A stretch of DNA of 64,000 nt from Absidia repens (GCA_002105175.1 MCGE01000001.1:744001-808000), one strand, 5' to 3'. Shown: positions 50,347-63,885, counted from the stretch's first letter. Made by a program: numbers and translations. The notes: generated by a model not told the origin, from the letters alone.

Positions 50347-50790
50347 ATTGACGACGCGCTGAGCACGACGGTTGGGCCCCAAGGGGCTGCCCACCAAAGT
50401 GCGAAATGGCGGAGGCTCTAATCCCTTCCCTATTTTTTTTTTTTTTCAGCTCACATAAAAACCCATTGACGACGCGCTGAGCACGACGGTTGGGCCCCAA
50501 GGGGCCGCCCACCAAAGTGCGAAATGGCGGAGGCTCTAATCCTTTCCCTATTTTTTTTTTTTTCAGCACACATAAAAAACCCATTGACGACGCGCTGAGC
50601 ACGACGGTTGGGCCCAAGGGGCCGCCCACCATAGTGCGAAATGGCGGAGGCTCTAATCCCTTCACTATTTTTTTTTTCTTTTCAGCACACAAAAAAGAAC
50701 CCATTGACGACGCGCTGAGCACGACGGTTGGGCCCCAAGGGGCCGCCCACCATAGTGCGAAATGGCGGAGGCTTTAATCCTAAAAACTGT
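50347..50790 (+). repeat. Minisatellite, four units of 118-120 bp, in Helitron unit 1
   Basis: Units start at 50347, 50465, 50583 and 50703, each with ATTGACGACGCGCTGAGC. Each contains the near-palindrome GGCCCCAAGGGGCC, then GTGCGAAATGGCGGAGGC, a T run and CAGC(T/A)CAC. GC-rich against an AT-rich background. Its place just before the right end of the Helitron suggests an expanded terminal or terminator structure. Confidence 0.9.
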
Positions 50791-50820
50791 AACACCCAGT
50801 AAATCGAAAGATTTCCAAAA

Positions 50821-50833
50821 GCTCCAGCGGAGC
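50821..50833 (+). repeat. Hairpin near the right end of Helitron unit 1
   Basis: GCTCC-AGC-GGAGC, a 5-bp perfect stem with a 3-nt loop, ending 8 bp before the junction with unit 2. Subterminal hairpins near the 3' end are typical of Helitrons and act in termination; the expected CTRR after it is not seen. Confidence 0.65.
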
Positions 50834-50879
50834 GCCAGAGCGTTTATTAATATATTAAAAAGAGCATGGTCCAAATCCA

Positions 50880-50918
50880 ATCTAAGATAACGATCTAAGA
50901 TAAACATCTAAGATAAAC
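50880..50918 (+). repeat. 13-bp iteron-like tandem repeats, unit 2
   Basis: Identical arrangement to unit 1: three ATCTAAGATAA-type repeats in 13-bp register. Confidence 0.8.
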
Positions 50919-51245
50919 ATCTATGACTTTGAAATTTCCATCATTTCCTCCACTCACATCACTGTATCCATGTCGCTGTTACAATCTTGGGGAGGGTTTT
51001 TTTTTGGCAACTATACGTAGCATTTTACACAACGAGCTGCCGGTTTTTTTTTTTCTACGCACATCACTGTATCCATGACGCTGTTACAATGTCGGGGAGG
51101 GTTTTTTTTTTTGGCAACACATTTCAGGACTTTGCGCAGTAAGAGCGGCGGAACGTGAATTCGAGTGGCATAAAAGTAATGGCACACTTTTTTTTTTTTT
51201 TTCGCGCATTTCTATTTCGTGCCTTACTTTTTGGTCATTTTAATT

Positions 51246-54200
51246 ATGCCAGCATCATGTCGCTGTGGATCTACTTCCCACTTGAGGGTTACTAATTCCT
51301 CTTGCCCGCACAATCCTCGCCGATCTCGGCAACAAAGCATTGATCCCATTCGTATACCAACTCGACAAGGTAAAATACTTTGAAACAATGGAACGATCTC
51401 TTTTACTGACCCCTTTGACTTTTTACAATAGCCGCTTCATGTCAATGTGGATCTACTTCCCATTCAAGGGTTAGTCATTCCGCTTGCCCTCTCAATCCTC
51501 GCCCATCTCGACAACAAAGCAATGATCCAGTTCCTATACCAACTCGACAAGGTAAAATATCTTGAAACAATGGAACGATCTCTTTTACTGACCTCTGTTT
51601 TACTTTTTTACAGTAGCCGCTTCATGTCAATGTGGATCTACTTCCCATTCGAGGGTTAGTCATTCCTCTTGCCCTCTCAATCCTCGCCCATCTCGACAAC
51701 AAAGCATTAGCCCCATTCCTGTACCAGCACAACAAGGTAAGATACTTTGAAACAATGGAACGATCACTTTTACTTACCTCGGCTTCACTTTTTACATAGA
51801 CGCTTCATGTCGCTGTGGATCTACTTCCCATTCAAGGGTTACGCATTCCTCTTGCCCTCACAATCCTGGCCACTCTCAACCCCGACCAAATAACCCTATT
51901 CCTGTGCCAGCACAACGAGGTAAAATACTTTTAGACAGGGCAGTAGGGAATCGTTCTCTTACTTACATTTACGTTTTCCTCTTATAGACGTCAATTGCGG
52001 TAGCTGGGTGCCCCTGGACATATGAATGCCAAATATCATCTTTGCCCATTCAACAAGTCGAATGCATCTATTATGGGTCCACAATACAATCGTGCACGTC
52101 AAGAGCCTTTCGCACCTGAGGATGTCATGGGTCGCTATGTATGTTATGATGAAGGTCCATCTTACCGTCGACATGTCTTACCTGCAAAATGTCCAATGCC
52201 CATTCTGTGAAGCTTTGATGTGGCCAAACGAGCGGTTAACAACATCGTCTGAAAGGAACCCCAAATTCGGCTTATGTTGCAACGGTGGCAAGATCAAGTT
52301 ACCTTTACCCTCCCCCCCACCTCAACCTCTTCTGGAAATGCTTTTGGATCATACCAGCCCAACAAATGCTGACTTCCACAAGTATATTAGGGCATATAAC
52401 ACTTTGTTTGCCTTTGCCTCCATGGTCAATACTAAAGTCGATGACTCTATCCCCATCCGCAACAACAACAACAACAATAATGACCGTTCCCCAAATCCAG
52501 CATTTTGTATCAATGGGACAATATATCACAAGTTCGGCTCTCTTCGATCACCATCAACGACCGAACGGAAATTCACCCAGGTATACTTTTGCGATGCAGA
52601 AGATCAGCTTCTGGCTCGGACGTCTTTGGTTTCGCATTTGAATCCCACTACAATAGAAACCTTACAGCAAGTGGTCCATCATTCAAATCCCTTTGCTCGG
52701 AACCTTATGACTGCCTTTGAACAATACGGTGATGCTCCTTTTGGATGTTTGAATGTTGTTATTCGTGGTGCTCATCAACAGGGAAGACGATACGATCAGC
52801 AAACCTATCCTGAAATTGCGGCTATGGTTGTTGAAGATAGCACTGACGGTATTGCCACCCCATTCGACATTGTCATTCGTGATAGAAACTCAGGTCTCCA
52901 ATTGGTCAACTCCTTGCATCCATCATACATGCCGCTTCACTATGTGCTGATGTTCCCGTTTGGTGATGATGGTTGGTTCACAGGCATGGCTTCGGATACA
53001 GACGACGAATCGAATGTGACACTTCGTGCTTACTGTGCATACATGATGATGACACGCCACGGTTATTATATACAGCATTTTGGACGACTATTTCAGCAAT
53101 ATTTAGTGGATAATTATGTTCGAATCGAAAGCCACCGACTAAAATATCTCTCCAACAACCAAAACCAGCTTCGTGCGGAATGTACAACGGCATTGGCGAT
53201 GATTCGAATCCACGACAAATTGGAAGGTCCATGTGTTACCGTCGTCATTCACCGTGGCCCACGATATATGCGGCAGATGCTTCAGGATGGCTTGGCTTTG
53301 ATTCGGCAAAGGGGAAAACCAACACTATTCATCACTATGACATGCAACCCGAAATGGCCAGAAATTATGCGTGAACTTCCGGAGGACAAACTGTATACGA
53401 TCGGCCGGACATTTGCTCTCGGGTGTTTGAAATGAAGGTGCAGGATCTCATCAACAATGTCATCAAGGAAAAATGCTTTGGTCAAGTCGCCGGATATATT
53501 GGAACTGTCGAATTCCAAAACGAGGTCTTCCACACATCCACATCATCCTCATCCTGGATTTCCTCGACCGTCCCATACACCTGACGAATACGACCAGTTT
53601 GTATCTTGTGAAATTCCTGACCAATCACAATGCCCGCAACTCTACCGCACTGTCACCAGGTGTATGATCCATGGTCCATGTGGCAACGCCAAACCAGATG
53701 CAGCATGTATGAAGGATGGGAAATGCAAGGACGGGTACCCAAGAGCCTTTAATCCTGAAACCAAGCTGAACTCTGACGGATATCCTATCTACAGACGTCG
53801 ACAAAATGGCCGCTCTCATTTTTTAACTTCAACACGCTTCCGGGCAGACCAATCGACATGTCGTGCCATACAATCCCTATCTCAGCCAACGATACGACTC
53901 ACATATCAACGTGGAAATATCAACATCTTCACGGGCAGTCAAGTACCTTTGCAAGTACGTTACCAAAGGCAGCGATCGCGCACAACTGGAAATTGGCAAC
54001 AAACACAACAACAACAACAACAACAACAACGATCAATCTTCAGATGATGCAATTATAGACGACGAAATTACTTGGTACCAAAACTCTCGCTATATTGGGC
54101 CATGTGAAGCTGTTTGGCGGACGTTGGGATTTGGAATACATATGCACCACCCAATGGTCACTCGTCTTGACATACATCTTCCCAATGAACAAATGGTGAC

Positions 54201-56425
54201 GTTTAATGCCGGTATGTCTCATGAAGAACTGAATCGATTGAAGGAACGTAGGACAAAACTTCTGGCTTTTTTTGATTTGTGCAATCAAGATATGGAGGCA
54301 ACAAATTACAAATATCCTGATATTCCTACCCGCTACACTTGGAATGCAAACAGTCGCCAGTGGAACGCCCGTAGAAACCCTCCTATACGAAACGTTGTTA
54401 GCCGTATTTACACAGCAAGTCTTGCCAACATGGAATTATATTCACTTCGCCTACTACTTCTTTCTGTGTCTGGACCAACAAGCTTTGAAGACATTCGAAC
54501 CTATGATGGGGTAGTGCACGAAACCTTCCAAGCTGCTGCCAATGCACGTGGATTTTTGGAATCGGATGATGAATGGGATCAATGCTTGGAAGAAGCTGGA
54601 CTCACCGCGCCTTTCCCAAAGATGGTACGCCGGCTTTTTTGCTACATTTTGATCAACTGCTCTCCTGCCGATCCGCTAGCTCTTTGGTTGAAACACCGTG
54701 AACGAATGGCTGACGATTACTTTTTCGAGTTACGACGGGATCTAGACATTACCAACAACGACGCACTTGACGAAAATCAACAGGACCAAATATATAAGCG
54801 TGCTTTAGGTGACATTGAACAACAATTGCAGACCACCGGACATCGACTTTCTGACTATCCAACCTTGCCACAAGAAGTCATCAGGGAATTCGATTCACTG
54901 CCATACCTCGAAAGTCTTGCAATTTCTGAGATTAGGGAATACTGCACCGATAATCAGACAGAATTCTTGAACCACAACCTACCACTGCTGAATACGGAAC
55001 AGAGTCAAGCCTATCACCGTGTTTTGTCCGCCTTCGATTCATACGACACCGATCCATATAGCGCAAAACTTTTCTTTGTCAATGGTGCTGGTGGTACTGG
55101 CAAATCCCTCCTCTTCAAGGTACTTTTGGCCTATGTCCGATCAAAGCAAAAAATTGCCATCCCTGTTGCAACTTCTGGTATTGCCGCTATTCTTCTTCCT
55201 GGTGGTCGCACCGCCCATAGCAGGTTCAAGATTCCCATCAATGCTGATGCTGATACGACATCCAATATCCGACTTGGTGGACCGCATGCATATGTATTAG
55301 CGAATGCCTCTGCGATAATATGGGACGAAGCTGTGATGTGTAACAAACATGCCTTTGAAGTTGTGGATCGATTGCTTCGGGACATCATGGGTGCTATCGA
55401 CACTAGGTTAGAAGAAGTGCCCTTTGGCGGAAAAGTGGTTATCTTTGGTGGTGATTTTCGCCAGATTCTCCCTGTGGTGCCCCGTGGTTTACCTGCTGAT
55501 ATTATTGCTGCATGTATCAAGTCAACATCCTTTTGGTCTCACGTTACCCTTTTGCAACTCAAAACGAATATGCGCCTTCGACACTCTGCCACCACAGAAA
55601 CAACATCACCATGGGTATCCGGCTTTGCCGAATTCATCGTCAAAATTGGGGATGGGCGACCACCTTGCCATGACCAAGTAGAACTACCCCACCAATGCGT
55701 GATGAATTCGAACGACATTCCCCTCTTTTTGAAATCTGTATACCCTTTCCTGGGCATGGATGGTCAACTCAACTCACACTTATATTGCAACAGGGCTATA
55801 TTGGCTTCCAAAAATGACGACGTCGACGCTATTAACGATATGGCATACGCCCTCTTCCCTGGAAATGATCGAACATATACGTCTACTGACACAATCATTG
55901 ATGCTGACGATCCTGAAAACGCCATGGCAACATACCCAGTCGAATTCCTTCGATCGCTTCGTCCCTCAGGTATGCCACCTCACATCATGCACCTCAAGAT
56001 TGGTATGCCACTTATCATTTTGAGGAATATTGACCCTGAAAATGGACTATGCAACGGCACAAAGGTATATGTCGTATCACTTCATCAGCGCTCGATCTCG
56101 GTGAAACGATATCACGACGATAATTCGGTACATATCATTCCAAGAATCCACTCCTGCACAAATGACGGTGATTATCCATTCAAACTTCGCCGAACCCAAC
56201 TTCCAGTCAAACCTGCCTTCGCAATGACCATTCACAATCACAAGGCCAGACTTTAGACAACGTTGGTGTGTACCTCAAGGATCCTGTTTTCTCCCATGGA
56301 CAACTCTATGTAGCCTTATCCCGTGTAACAAATCCTCTGAACTTGAAAGTTGCCATTTCGATCGAAAATGATGCTCCACCATATTCCTCAAAAACATAGT
56401 GTACTCGCAAGTGATCACTTCATAG
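51246..56425 (+). CDS. Helitron Rep-helicase, copy 2, frameshifted
   Basis: Exons 51246-51369, 51432-51551, 51617-51736, 51800-51919 and 51988-56425. The four zinc-knuckle exons are all intact here (124, 120, 120, 120 nt). Exon 5 carries about a dozen one- or two-base differences from the other copies, for example near 52007 (lost T in GTGGTG), 52188 (two A fewer), 53180, 53233, 53252, 53383, 53520 and 53574, plus apparent one-base insertions near 53849, 53993 and 54004. The most damaged part is 53,180-54,010, around the HUH motif. From 53863 to 56256 the frame is open across the helicase. The MTIHKSQGQ region lacks one A, as in copy 1. Confidence 0.85.
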
Positions 56426-57112
56426 TAAGCTCGCTTTTTTTTTTTTTTTGGAAGTTTTCGCTCTTTTACAGAGCTGTTGTAGTATGTTAGTTTGTAGTTC
56501 GTAGATTGTAGCCTTTAGATTTAGTTTGTTGTTTTTGTTTGTCGTCAATAAATTCGGTGTTCCTACAACATATCATCACGCTATCCTCTTATTTTTGATC
56601 CACTACCTTATTTTTTCACACATTCACATGCGGTCTTTTTTTTTTTACGCATAAACCCCTCACACACACCGGTTCTGTTTTCCACACACATATGCCAGGC
56701 CCATTCAGCGAGACAATGAAAGGCATAAAAGAGAATAATAATAAAAAGACAAGACATGTTTAATTCTGATATGGATGCAATATAAACTATGACAACTAAC
56801 ACTAAGTTGAGCTAATGACACTATTCTAAAATGAATCTAACTTGATGACGGTCAAAGATCACGAATCCAAAATGGAAGGGTTTCCCCATGATGTTTGCAT
56901 TGCATTTTTCAAAAGGCCCCTGATTCAATTTCTAACCACAAATCCAAGATCACTAAATCCACAGTTGAAGTTGATGTTAAAAAAAAAAAAAAAAAGAATG
57001 AAAGAGGAAGAAAAAAAATGGCCAACAAAAAATTTAAATCCATGAGAGGCGGAGTGCGAATGATTCAGTCACCCTATTTTTCGACCTTCCATTTTTTTTT
57101 AAAAAAGTATCT

Positions 57113-57550
57113 ATTGACGACGCGCTGAGCACGACGGTTGGGCCCCAAGGGGCTGCCCACCAAAGTGCGAAATGCGGAGGCTCTAATCCCTTCCCTATTT
57201 TTTTTTTTTTTCAGCTCACATAAAAAACCCATTGACGACGCGCTGAGCACGACGGTTGGGCCCCAAGGGGCCGCCCACCAAAGTGCGAAATGGCGGAGGC
57301 TCTAATCCTTTCCCTATTTTTTTTTTTTTCAGCACACATAAAAAACCCATTGACGACGCGCTGAGCACGACGGTTGGGCCCCAAGGGCCGCCCACCATAG
57401 TGCGAAATGGCGGAGGCTCTAATCCCTTCCACTATTTTTTTTTTCTTTTCAGCACACAAAAAAGAACCCATTGACGACGCGCTGAGCACGACGGTTGGGC
57501 CCAAGGGGCCGCCACCATAGTGCGAAATGGCGGAGGCTTTAATCCTAAAA
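57113..57550 (+). repeat. Minisatellite, four units, in Helitron unit 2
   Basis: Units start at 57113, 57231, 57349 and 57470, with the same landmarks as in unit 1. The same number of repeats as unit 1 means the array was formed by copying an element that already had four. Confidence 0.9.
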
Positions 57551-57585
57551 ACTGTAACACCCAGTAAATCGAAAGATTTCCAAAA

Positions 57586-57598
57586 GCTCCAGCGGAGC
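57586..57598 (+). repeat. Hairpin near the right end of Helitron unit 2
   Basis: Same GCTCC-AGC-GGAGC stem-loop, 8 bp before the junction with unit 3. Confidence 0.65.
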
Positions 57599-57643
57599 GC
57601 CAGAGCGTTTATTAATATATTAAAAGAGCATGGTCCAAATCCA

Positions 57644-57682
57644 ATCTAAGATAACGATCTAAGATAAACATCTAAGATAAAC
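57644..57682 (+). repeat. 13-bp iteron-like tandem repeats, unit 3
   Basis: Same three 13-bp repeats as in units 1 and 2. Confidence 0.8.
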
Positions 57683-58008
57683 ATCTATGACTTTGAAATT
57701 TCCATCATTTCCTCCACTCACATCACTGTATCCATGTCGCTGTTACAATCTTGGGGAGGGTTTTTTTTTTGGCAACTATACGTAGCATTTACACAACGAG
57801 CTGCCGGTTTTTTTTTTTCTACGCACATCACTGTATCCATGACGCTGTTACAATGTCGGGGAGGGTTTTTTTTTTGGCAACACATTTCAGGACTTTGCGC
57901 AGTAAGAGCGGCGGAACGTGAATTCGAGTGGCATAAAAGTAATGGCACACTTTTTTTTTTTTTTTCGCGCATTTCTATTTCGTGCCTTACTTTTTGGTCA
58001 TTTTAATT

Positions 58009-60766
58009 ATGCCAGCATCATGTCGCTGTGGATCTACTTCCCACTTGAGGGTTACTAATTCCTCTTGCCCGCACAATCCTCGCCGATCTCGGCAACAAAG
58101 CATTGATCCCATTCGTATACCAACTCGACAAGGTAAAATACTTTGAAACAATGGAACGATCTCTTTTACTGACCCCTTTGACTTTTTACAATAGCCGCTT
58201 CATGTCAATGTGGATCTACTTCCCATTCAAGGGTTAGTCATTCCGCTTGCCCTCTCAATCCTCGCCCATCTCGACAACAAAGCAATGATCCAGTTCCTAT
58301 ACCAACTCGACAAGGTAAAATATCTTGAAACAATGGAACGATCTCTTTTACTGACCTCTGTTTTACTTTTTTACAGTAGCCGCTTCATGTCAATGTGGAT
58401 CTACTTCCCATTCGAGGTTAGTCATTCCTCTTGCCCTCTCAATCCTCGCCCATCTCGACAACAAAGCATTAGCCCCATTCCTGTACCAGCACAACAAGGT
58501 AAGATACTTTGAAACAATGGAACGATCACTTTTACTTACCTCGGCTTCACTTTTTACATAGACGCTTCATGTCGCTGTGGATCTACTTCCCATTCAAGGG
58601 TTACGCATTCCTCTTGCCCTCACAATCCTGGCCACTCTCAACCCCGACCAAATAACCCTATTCCTGTGCCAGCACAACGAGGTAAAATACTTTTAGACAG
58701 GGCAGTAGGGAATCGTTCTCTTACTTACATTTACGTTTTCCTCTTATAGACGTCAATTGCGGTAGCTGTGGTGCCCCTGGACATATGAATGCCAAATATC
58801 ATCTTTGCCCATTCAACAAGTCGAATGCATCTATTATGGGTCCACAATACAATCGTGCACGTCAAGAGCCTTTCGCACCTGAGGATGTCATGGGTCGCTA
58901 TGTATGTTATGATGAAGGTCCATCTTACCGTCGACATGTCTTACCTGCAAAAAATGTCCAATGCCCATTCTGTGAAGCTTTGATGTGGCCAAACGAGCGG
59001 TTAACAACATCGTCTGAAAGGAACCCCAAATTCGGCTTATGTTGCAACGGTGGCAAGATCAAGTTACCTTTACCCTCCCCCCCACCTCAACCTCTTCTGG
59101 AAATGCTTTTGGATCATACCAGCCCAACAAATGCTGACTTCCACAAGTATATTAGGGCATATAACACTTTGTTTGCCTTTGCCTCCATGGTCAATACTAA
59201 AGTCGATGACTCTATCCCCATCCGCAACAACAACAACAACAATAATGACCGTTCCCCAAATCCAGCATTTTGTATCAATGGGACAATATATCACAAGTTC
59301 GGCTCTCTTCGATCACCATCAACGACCGAACGGAAATTCACCCAGGTATACTTTTGCGATGCAGAAGATCAGCTTCTGGCTCGGACGTCTTTGGTTTCGC
59401 ATTTGAATCCCACTACAATAGAACCTTACAGCAAGTGGTCCATCATTCAAATCCCTTTGCTCGGAACCTTATGACTGCCTTTGAACAATACGGTGATGCT
59501 CCTTTTGGATGTTTGAATGTTGTTATTCGTGGTGCTCATCAACAGGGAAGACGATACGATCAGCAAACCTATCCTGAAATTGCGGCTATGGTTGTTGAAG
59601 ATAGCACTGACGGTATTGCCACCCCATTCGACATTGTCATTCGTGATAGAAACTCAGGTCTCCAATTGGTCAACTCCTTGCATCCATCATACATGCCGCT
59701 TCACTATGTGCTGATGTTCCCGTTTGGTGATGATGGTTGGTTCACAGGCATGGCTTCGGATACAGACGACGAATCGAATGTGACACTTCGTGCTTACTGT
59801 GCATACATGATGATGACACGCCACGGTTATTATATACAGCATTTTGGACGACTATTTCAGCAATATTTAGTGGATAATTATGTTCGAATCGAAAGCCACC
59901 GACTAAAATATCTCTCCAACAACCAAAACCAGCTTCGTGCGGAAATGTACAACGGCATTGGCGATGATTCGAATCCACGACAAATTGGAAGGTCCATTGT
60001 GTTACCGTCGTCATTCACCGGTGGCCCACGATATATGCGGCAGATGCTTCAGGATGGCTTGGCTTTGATTCGGCAAAGGGGAAAACCAACACTATTCATC
60101 ACTATGACATGCAACCCGAAATGGCCAGAAATTATGCGTGAACTTCCGGAGGGACAAACTGTATACGATCGGCCGGACATTTGCTCTCGGGTGTTTGAAA
60201 TGAAGGTGCAGGATCTCATCAACAATGTCATCAAGGAAAAATGCTTTGGTCAAGTCGCCGGATATATTGGAACTGTCGAATTCCAAAAACGAGGTCTTCC
60301 ACACATCCACATCATCCTCATCCTGGATTTCCTCGACCGTCCCAATACACCTGACGAATACGACCAGTTTGTATCTTGTGAAATTCCTGACCAATCACAA
60401 TGCCCGCAACTCTACCGCACTGTCACCAGGTGTATGATCCATGGTCCATGTGGCAACGCCAAACCAGATGCAGCATGTATGAAGGATGGGAATGCAAGGA
60501 CGGGTACCCAAGAGCCTTTAATCCTGAAACCAAGCTGAACTCTGACGGATATCCTATCTACAGACGTCGACAAAATGGCCGCTCTCATTTTTTACTTCAA
60601 CACGCTTCCGGGCAGACAATCGACATGTCGTGCCATACAATCCCTATCTCAGCCAACGATACGACTCACATATCAACGTGGAAATATCAACATCTTCACG
60701 GGCAGTCAAGTACCTTTGCAAGTACGTTACCAAAGGCAGCGATCGCGCACAACTGGAAATGGCAAC

Positions 60767-60797
<31 letters not shown>

Positions 60798-63192
60798 GAT
60801 CAATCTTCAGATGATGCAATTATAGACGACGAAATTACTTGGTACCAAAACTCTCGCTATATTGGGCCATGTGAAGCTGTTTGGCGGACGTTGGGATTTG
60901 GAATACATATGCACCACCCAATGGTCACTCGTCTTGACATACATCTTCCCAATGAACAAATGGTGACGTTTAATGCCGGTATGTCTCATGAAGAACTGAA
61001 TCGATTGAAGGAACGTAGGACAAAACTTCTGGCTTTTTTTGATTTGTGCAATCAAGATATGGAGGCAACAAATTACAAATATCCTGATATTCCTACCCGC
61101 TACACTTGGAATGCAAACAGTCGCCAGTGGAACGCCCGTAGAAACCCTCCTATACGAAACGTTGTTAGCCGTATTTACACAGCAAGTCTTGCCAACATGG
61201 AATTATATTCACTTCGCCTACTACTTCTTTCTGTGTCTGGACCAACAAGCTTTGAAGACATTCGAACCTATGATGGGGTAGTGCACGAAACCTTCCAAGC
61301 TGCTGCCAATGCACGTGGATTTTGGAATCGGATGATGAATGGGATCAATGCTTGGAAGAAGCTGGACTCACCGCGCCTTTCCCAAAGATGGTACGCCGGC
61401 TTTTTGCTACATTTTGATCAACTGCTCTCCTGCCGATCCGCTAGCTCTTTGGTTGAAACACCGTGAACGAATGGCTGACGATTACTTTTTCGAGTTACGA
61501 CGGGATCTAGACATTACCAACAACGACGCACTTGACGAAAATCAACAGGACCAAATATATAAGCGTGCTTTAGGTGACATTGAACAACAATTGCAGACCA
61601 CCGGACATCGACTTTCTGACTATCCAACCTTGCCACAAGAAGTCATCAGGGAATTCGATTCACTGCCATACCTCGAAAGTCTTGCAATTTCTGAGATTAG
61701 GGAATACTGCACCGATAATCAGACAGAATTCTTGAACCACAACCTACCACTGCTGAATACGGAACAGAGTCAAGCCTATCACCGTGTTTTGTCCGCCTTC
61801 GATTCATACGACACCGATCCATATAGCGCAAAACTTTTCTTTGTCAATGGTGCTGGTGGTACTGGCAAATCCCTCCTCTTCAAGGTACTTTTGGCCTATG
61901 TCCGATCAAAGCAAAAAATTGCCATCCCTGTTGCAACTTCTGGTATTGCCGCTATTCTTCTTCCTGGTGGTCGCACCGCCCATAGCAGGTTCAAGATTCC
62001 CATCAATGCTGATGCTGATACGACATCCAATATCCGACTTGGTGGACCGCATGCATATGTATTAGCGAATGCCTCTGCGATAATATGGGACGAAGCTGTG
62101 ATGTGTAACAAACATGCCTTTGAAGTTGTGGATCGATTGCTTCGGGACATCATGGGTGCTATCGACACTAGGTTAGAAGAAGTGCCCTTTGGCGGAAAAG
62201 TGGTTATCTTTGGTGGTGATTTTCGCCAGATTCTCCCTGTGGTGCCCCGTGGTTTACCTGCTGATATTATTGCTGCATGTATCAAGTCAACATCCTTTTG
62301 GTCTCACGTTACCCTTTTGCAACTCAAAACGAATATGCGCCTTCGACACTCTGCCACCACAGAAACAACATCACCATGGGTATCCGGCTTTGCCGAATTC
62401 ATCGTCAAAATTGGGGATGGGCGACCACCTTGCCATGACCAAGTAGAACTACCCCACCAATGCGTGATGAATTCGAACGACATTCCCCTCTTTTTGAAAT
62501 CTGTATACCCTTTCCTGGGCATGGATGGTCAACTCAACTCACACTTATATTGCAACAGGGCTATATTGGCTTCCAAAAATGACGACGTCGACGCTATTAA
62601 CGATATGGCATACGCCCTCTTCCCTGGAAATGATCGAACATATACGTCTACTGACACAATCATTGATGCTGACGATCCTGAAAACGCCATGGCAACATAC
62701 CCAGTCGAATTCCTTCGATCGCTTCGTCCCTCAGGTATGCCACCTCACATCATGCACCTCAAGATTGGTATGCCACTTATCATTTTGAGGAATATTGACC
62801 CTGAAAATGGACTATGCAACGGCACAAAGGTATATGTCGTATCACTTCATCAGCGCTCGATCTCGGTGAAACGATATCACGACGATAATTCGGTACATAT
62901 CATTCCAAGAATCCACTCCTGCACAAATGACGGTGATTATCCATTCAAACTTCGCCGAACCCAACTTCCAGTCAAACCTGCCTTCGCAATGACCATTCAC
63001 AAATCACAAGGCCAGACTTTAGACAACGTTGGTGTGTACCTCAAGGATCCTGTTTTCTCCCATGGACAACTCTATGTAGCCTTATCCCGTGTAACAAATC
63101 CTCTGAACTTGAAAGTTGCCATTTCGATCGAAAATGATGCTCCACCATATTTCCTCAAAAACATAGTGTACTCGCAAGTGATCACTTCATAG
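58009..63192 (+). CDS. Helitron Rep-helicase, copy 3, closest to intact
   Basis: Exons 58009-58132, 58195-58314, 58380-58498, 58562-58681 and 58750-63192. Only six one-base deletions relative to the other copies were found: in exon 3 near 58416 (GG for GGG), then near 59421, 60490, 60589, 61321 and 61401. The helicase half from 61402 to the stop is fully open, and it is the only copy with an intact [13 protein letters not shown] motif and complete C-terminus ([18 protein letters not shown]). Adding the missing bases makes exon 5 a whole number of codons, about 1,480, and the total protein about 1,640 aa, which fits Helitron Rep-helicases. Expression from this copy would depend on whether the indels are real. 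Confidence 0.88.
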
Positions 63193-63885
63193 TAAGCTCG
63201 CTTTTTTTTTTTTTTTGGAAGTTTTCGCTCTTTTACAGAGCTGTTGTAGTATGTTAGTTTGTAGTTCGTAGATTGTAGCCTTTAGATTTAGTTTGTTGTT
63301 TTTGTTTGTCGTCAATAAATTCGGTGTTCCTACAACATATCATCACGCTATCCTCTTATTTTTGATCCACTACCTTATTTTTTTCACACATTCACATGCG
63401 GTCTTTTTTTTTTTTACGCATAAACCCCTCACACACACCGGTTCTGTTTTTCCACACACATATGCCAGGCCCATTCAGCGAGACAATGAAAGGCATAAAA
63501 GAGAATAATAATAAAAAGACAAGACATGTTTAATTCTGATATGGATGCAATATAAACTATGACAACTAACACTAAGTTGAGCTAATGACACTATTCTAAA
63601 ATGAATCTAACTTGATGACGGTCAAAGATCACGAATCCAAAATGGAAGGGTTTCCCCATGATGTTTGCATTGCATTTTTCAAAAGGCCCCTGATTCAATT
63701 TCTAACCACAAATCCAAGATCACTAAATCCACAGTTGAAGTTGATGTTAAAAAAAAAAAAAAAAAAAGAATGAAAGAGGAAGAAAAAAAAATGGCCAACA
63801 AAAAATTTAAATCCATGAGAGGCGGAGTGCGAATGATTCAGTCACCCTATTTTTCGACCTTCCATTTTTTTTTAAAAAAGTATCT

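Larger units (their letters stand above)
44070..50841 (+). mobile_element. Autonomous Helitron, tandem unit 1 (6,772 bp)
   Basis: Rolling-circle transposon. The left limit is set where identity with the next unit starts (GTTTATTAATATATTAAAAAG); upstream sequence in unit 1 is unrelated to the end of the other units. Order inside: AT-rich left end, 13-bp iterons, 58-bp direct repeat, zinc-knuckle exons, Rep-helicase exon, 3' UTR, captured dispersed-repeat fragment, 119-bp minisatellite, and a GCTCC-AGC-GGAGC hairpin near the right junction. Classification rests on the encoded Rep (HUH) plus Pif1-type helicase. The classic 3' CTRR end was not seen at the junction, so the subtype is left open. 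Confidence 0.9.
50842..57606 (+). mobile_element. Autonomous Helitron, tandem unit 2 (6,765 bp)
   Basis: Same structure as unit 1, joined to it head to tail with no intervening sequence. Iterons are at 50880-50918, the 58-bp repeats at about 50955-51012 and 51060-51117, the captured repeat fragment at about 56735-56970, the minisatellite at 57113-57550 and the junction hairpin at 57586-57598. In the stretches compared by eye with units 1 and 3, differences are single-base indels, mostly in homopolymers. Confidence 0.92.

Noticed and set aside
50347..50790. CRISPR-like array
   Set aside because: Four repeats of ~119 bp are contiguous with no unique spacers, in a eukaryotic transposon; this is a minisatellite.
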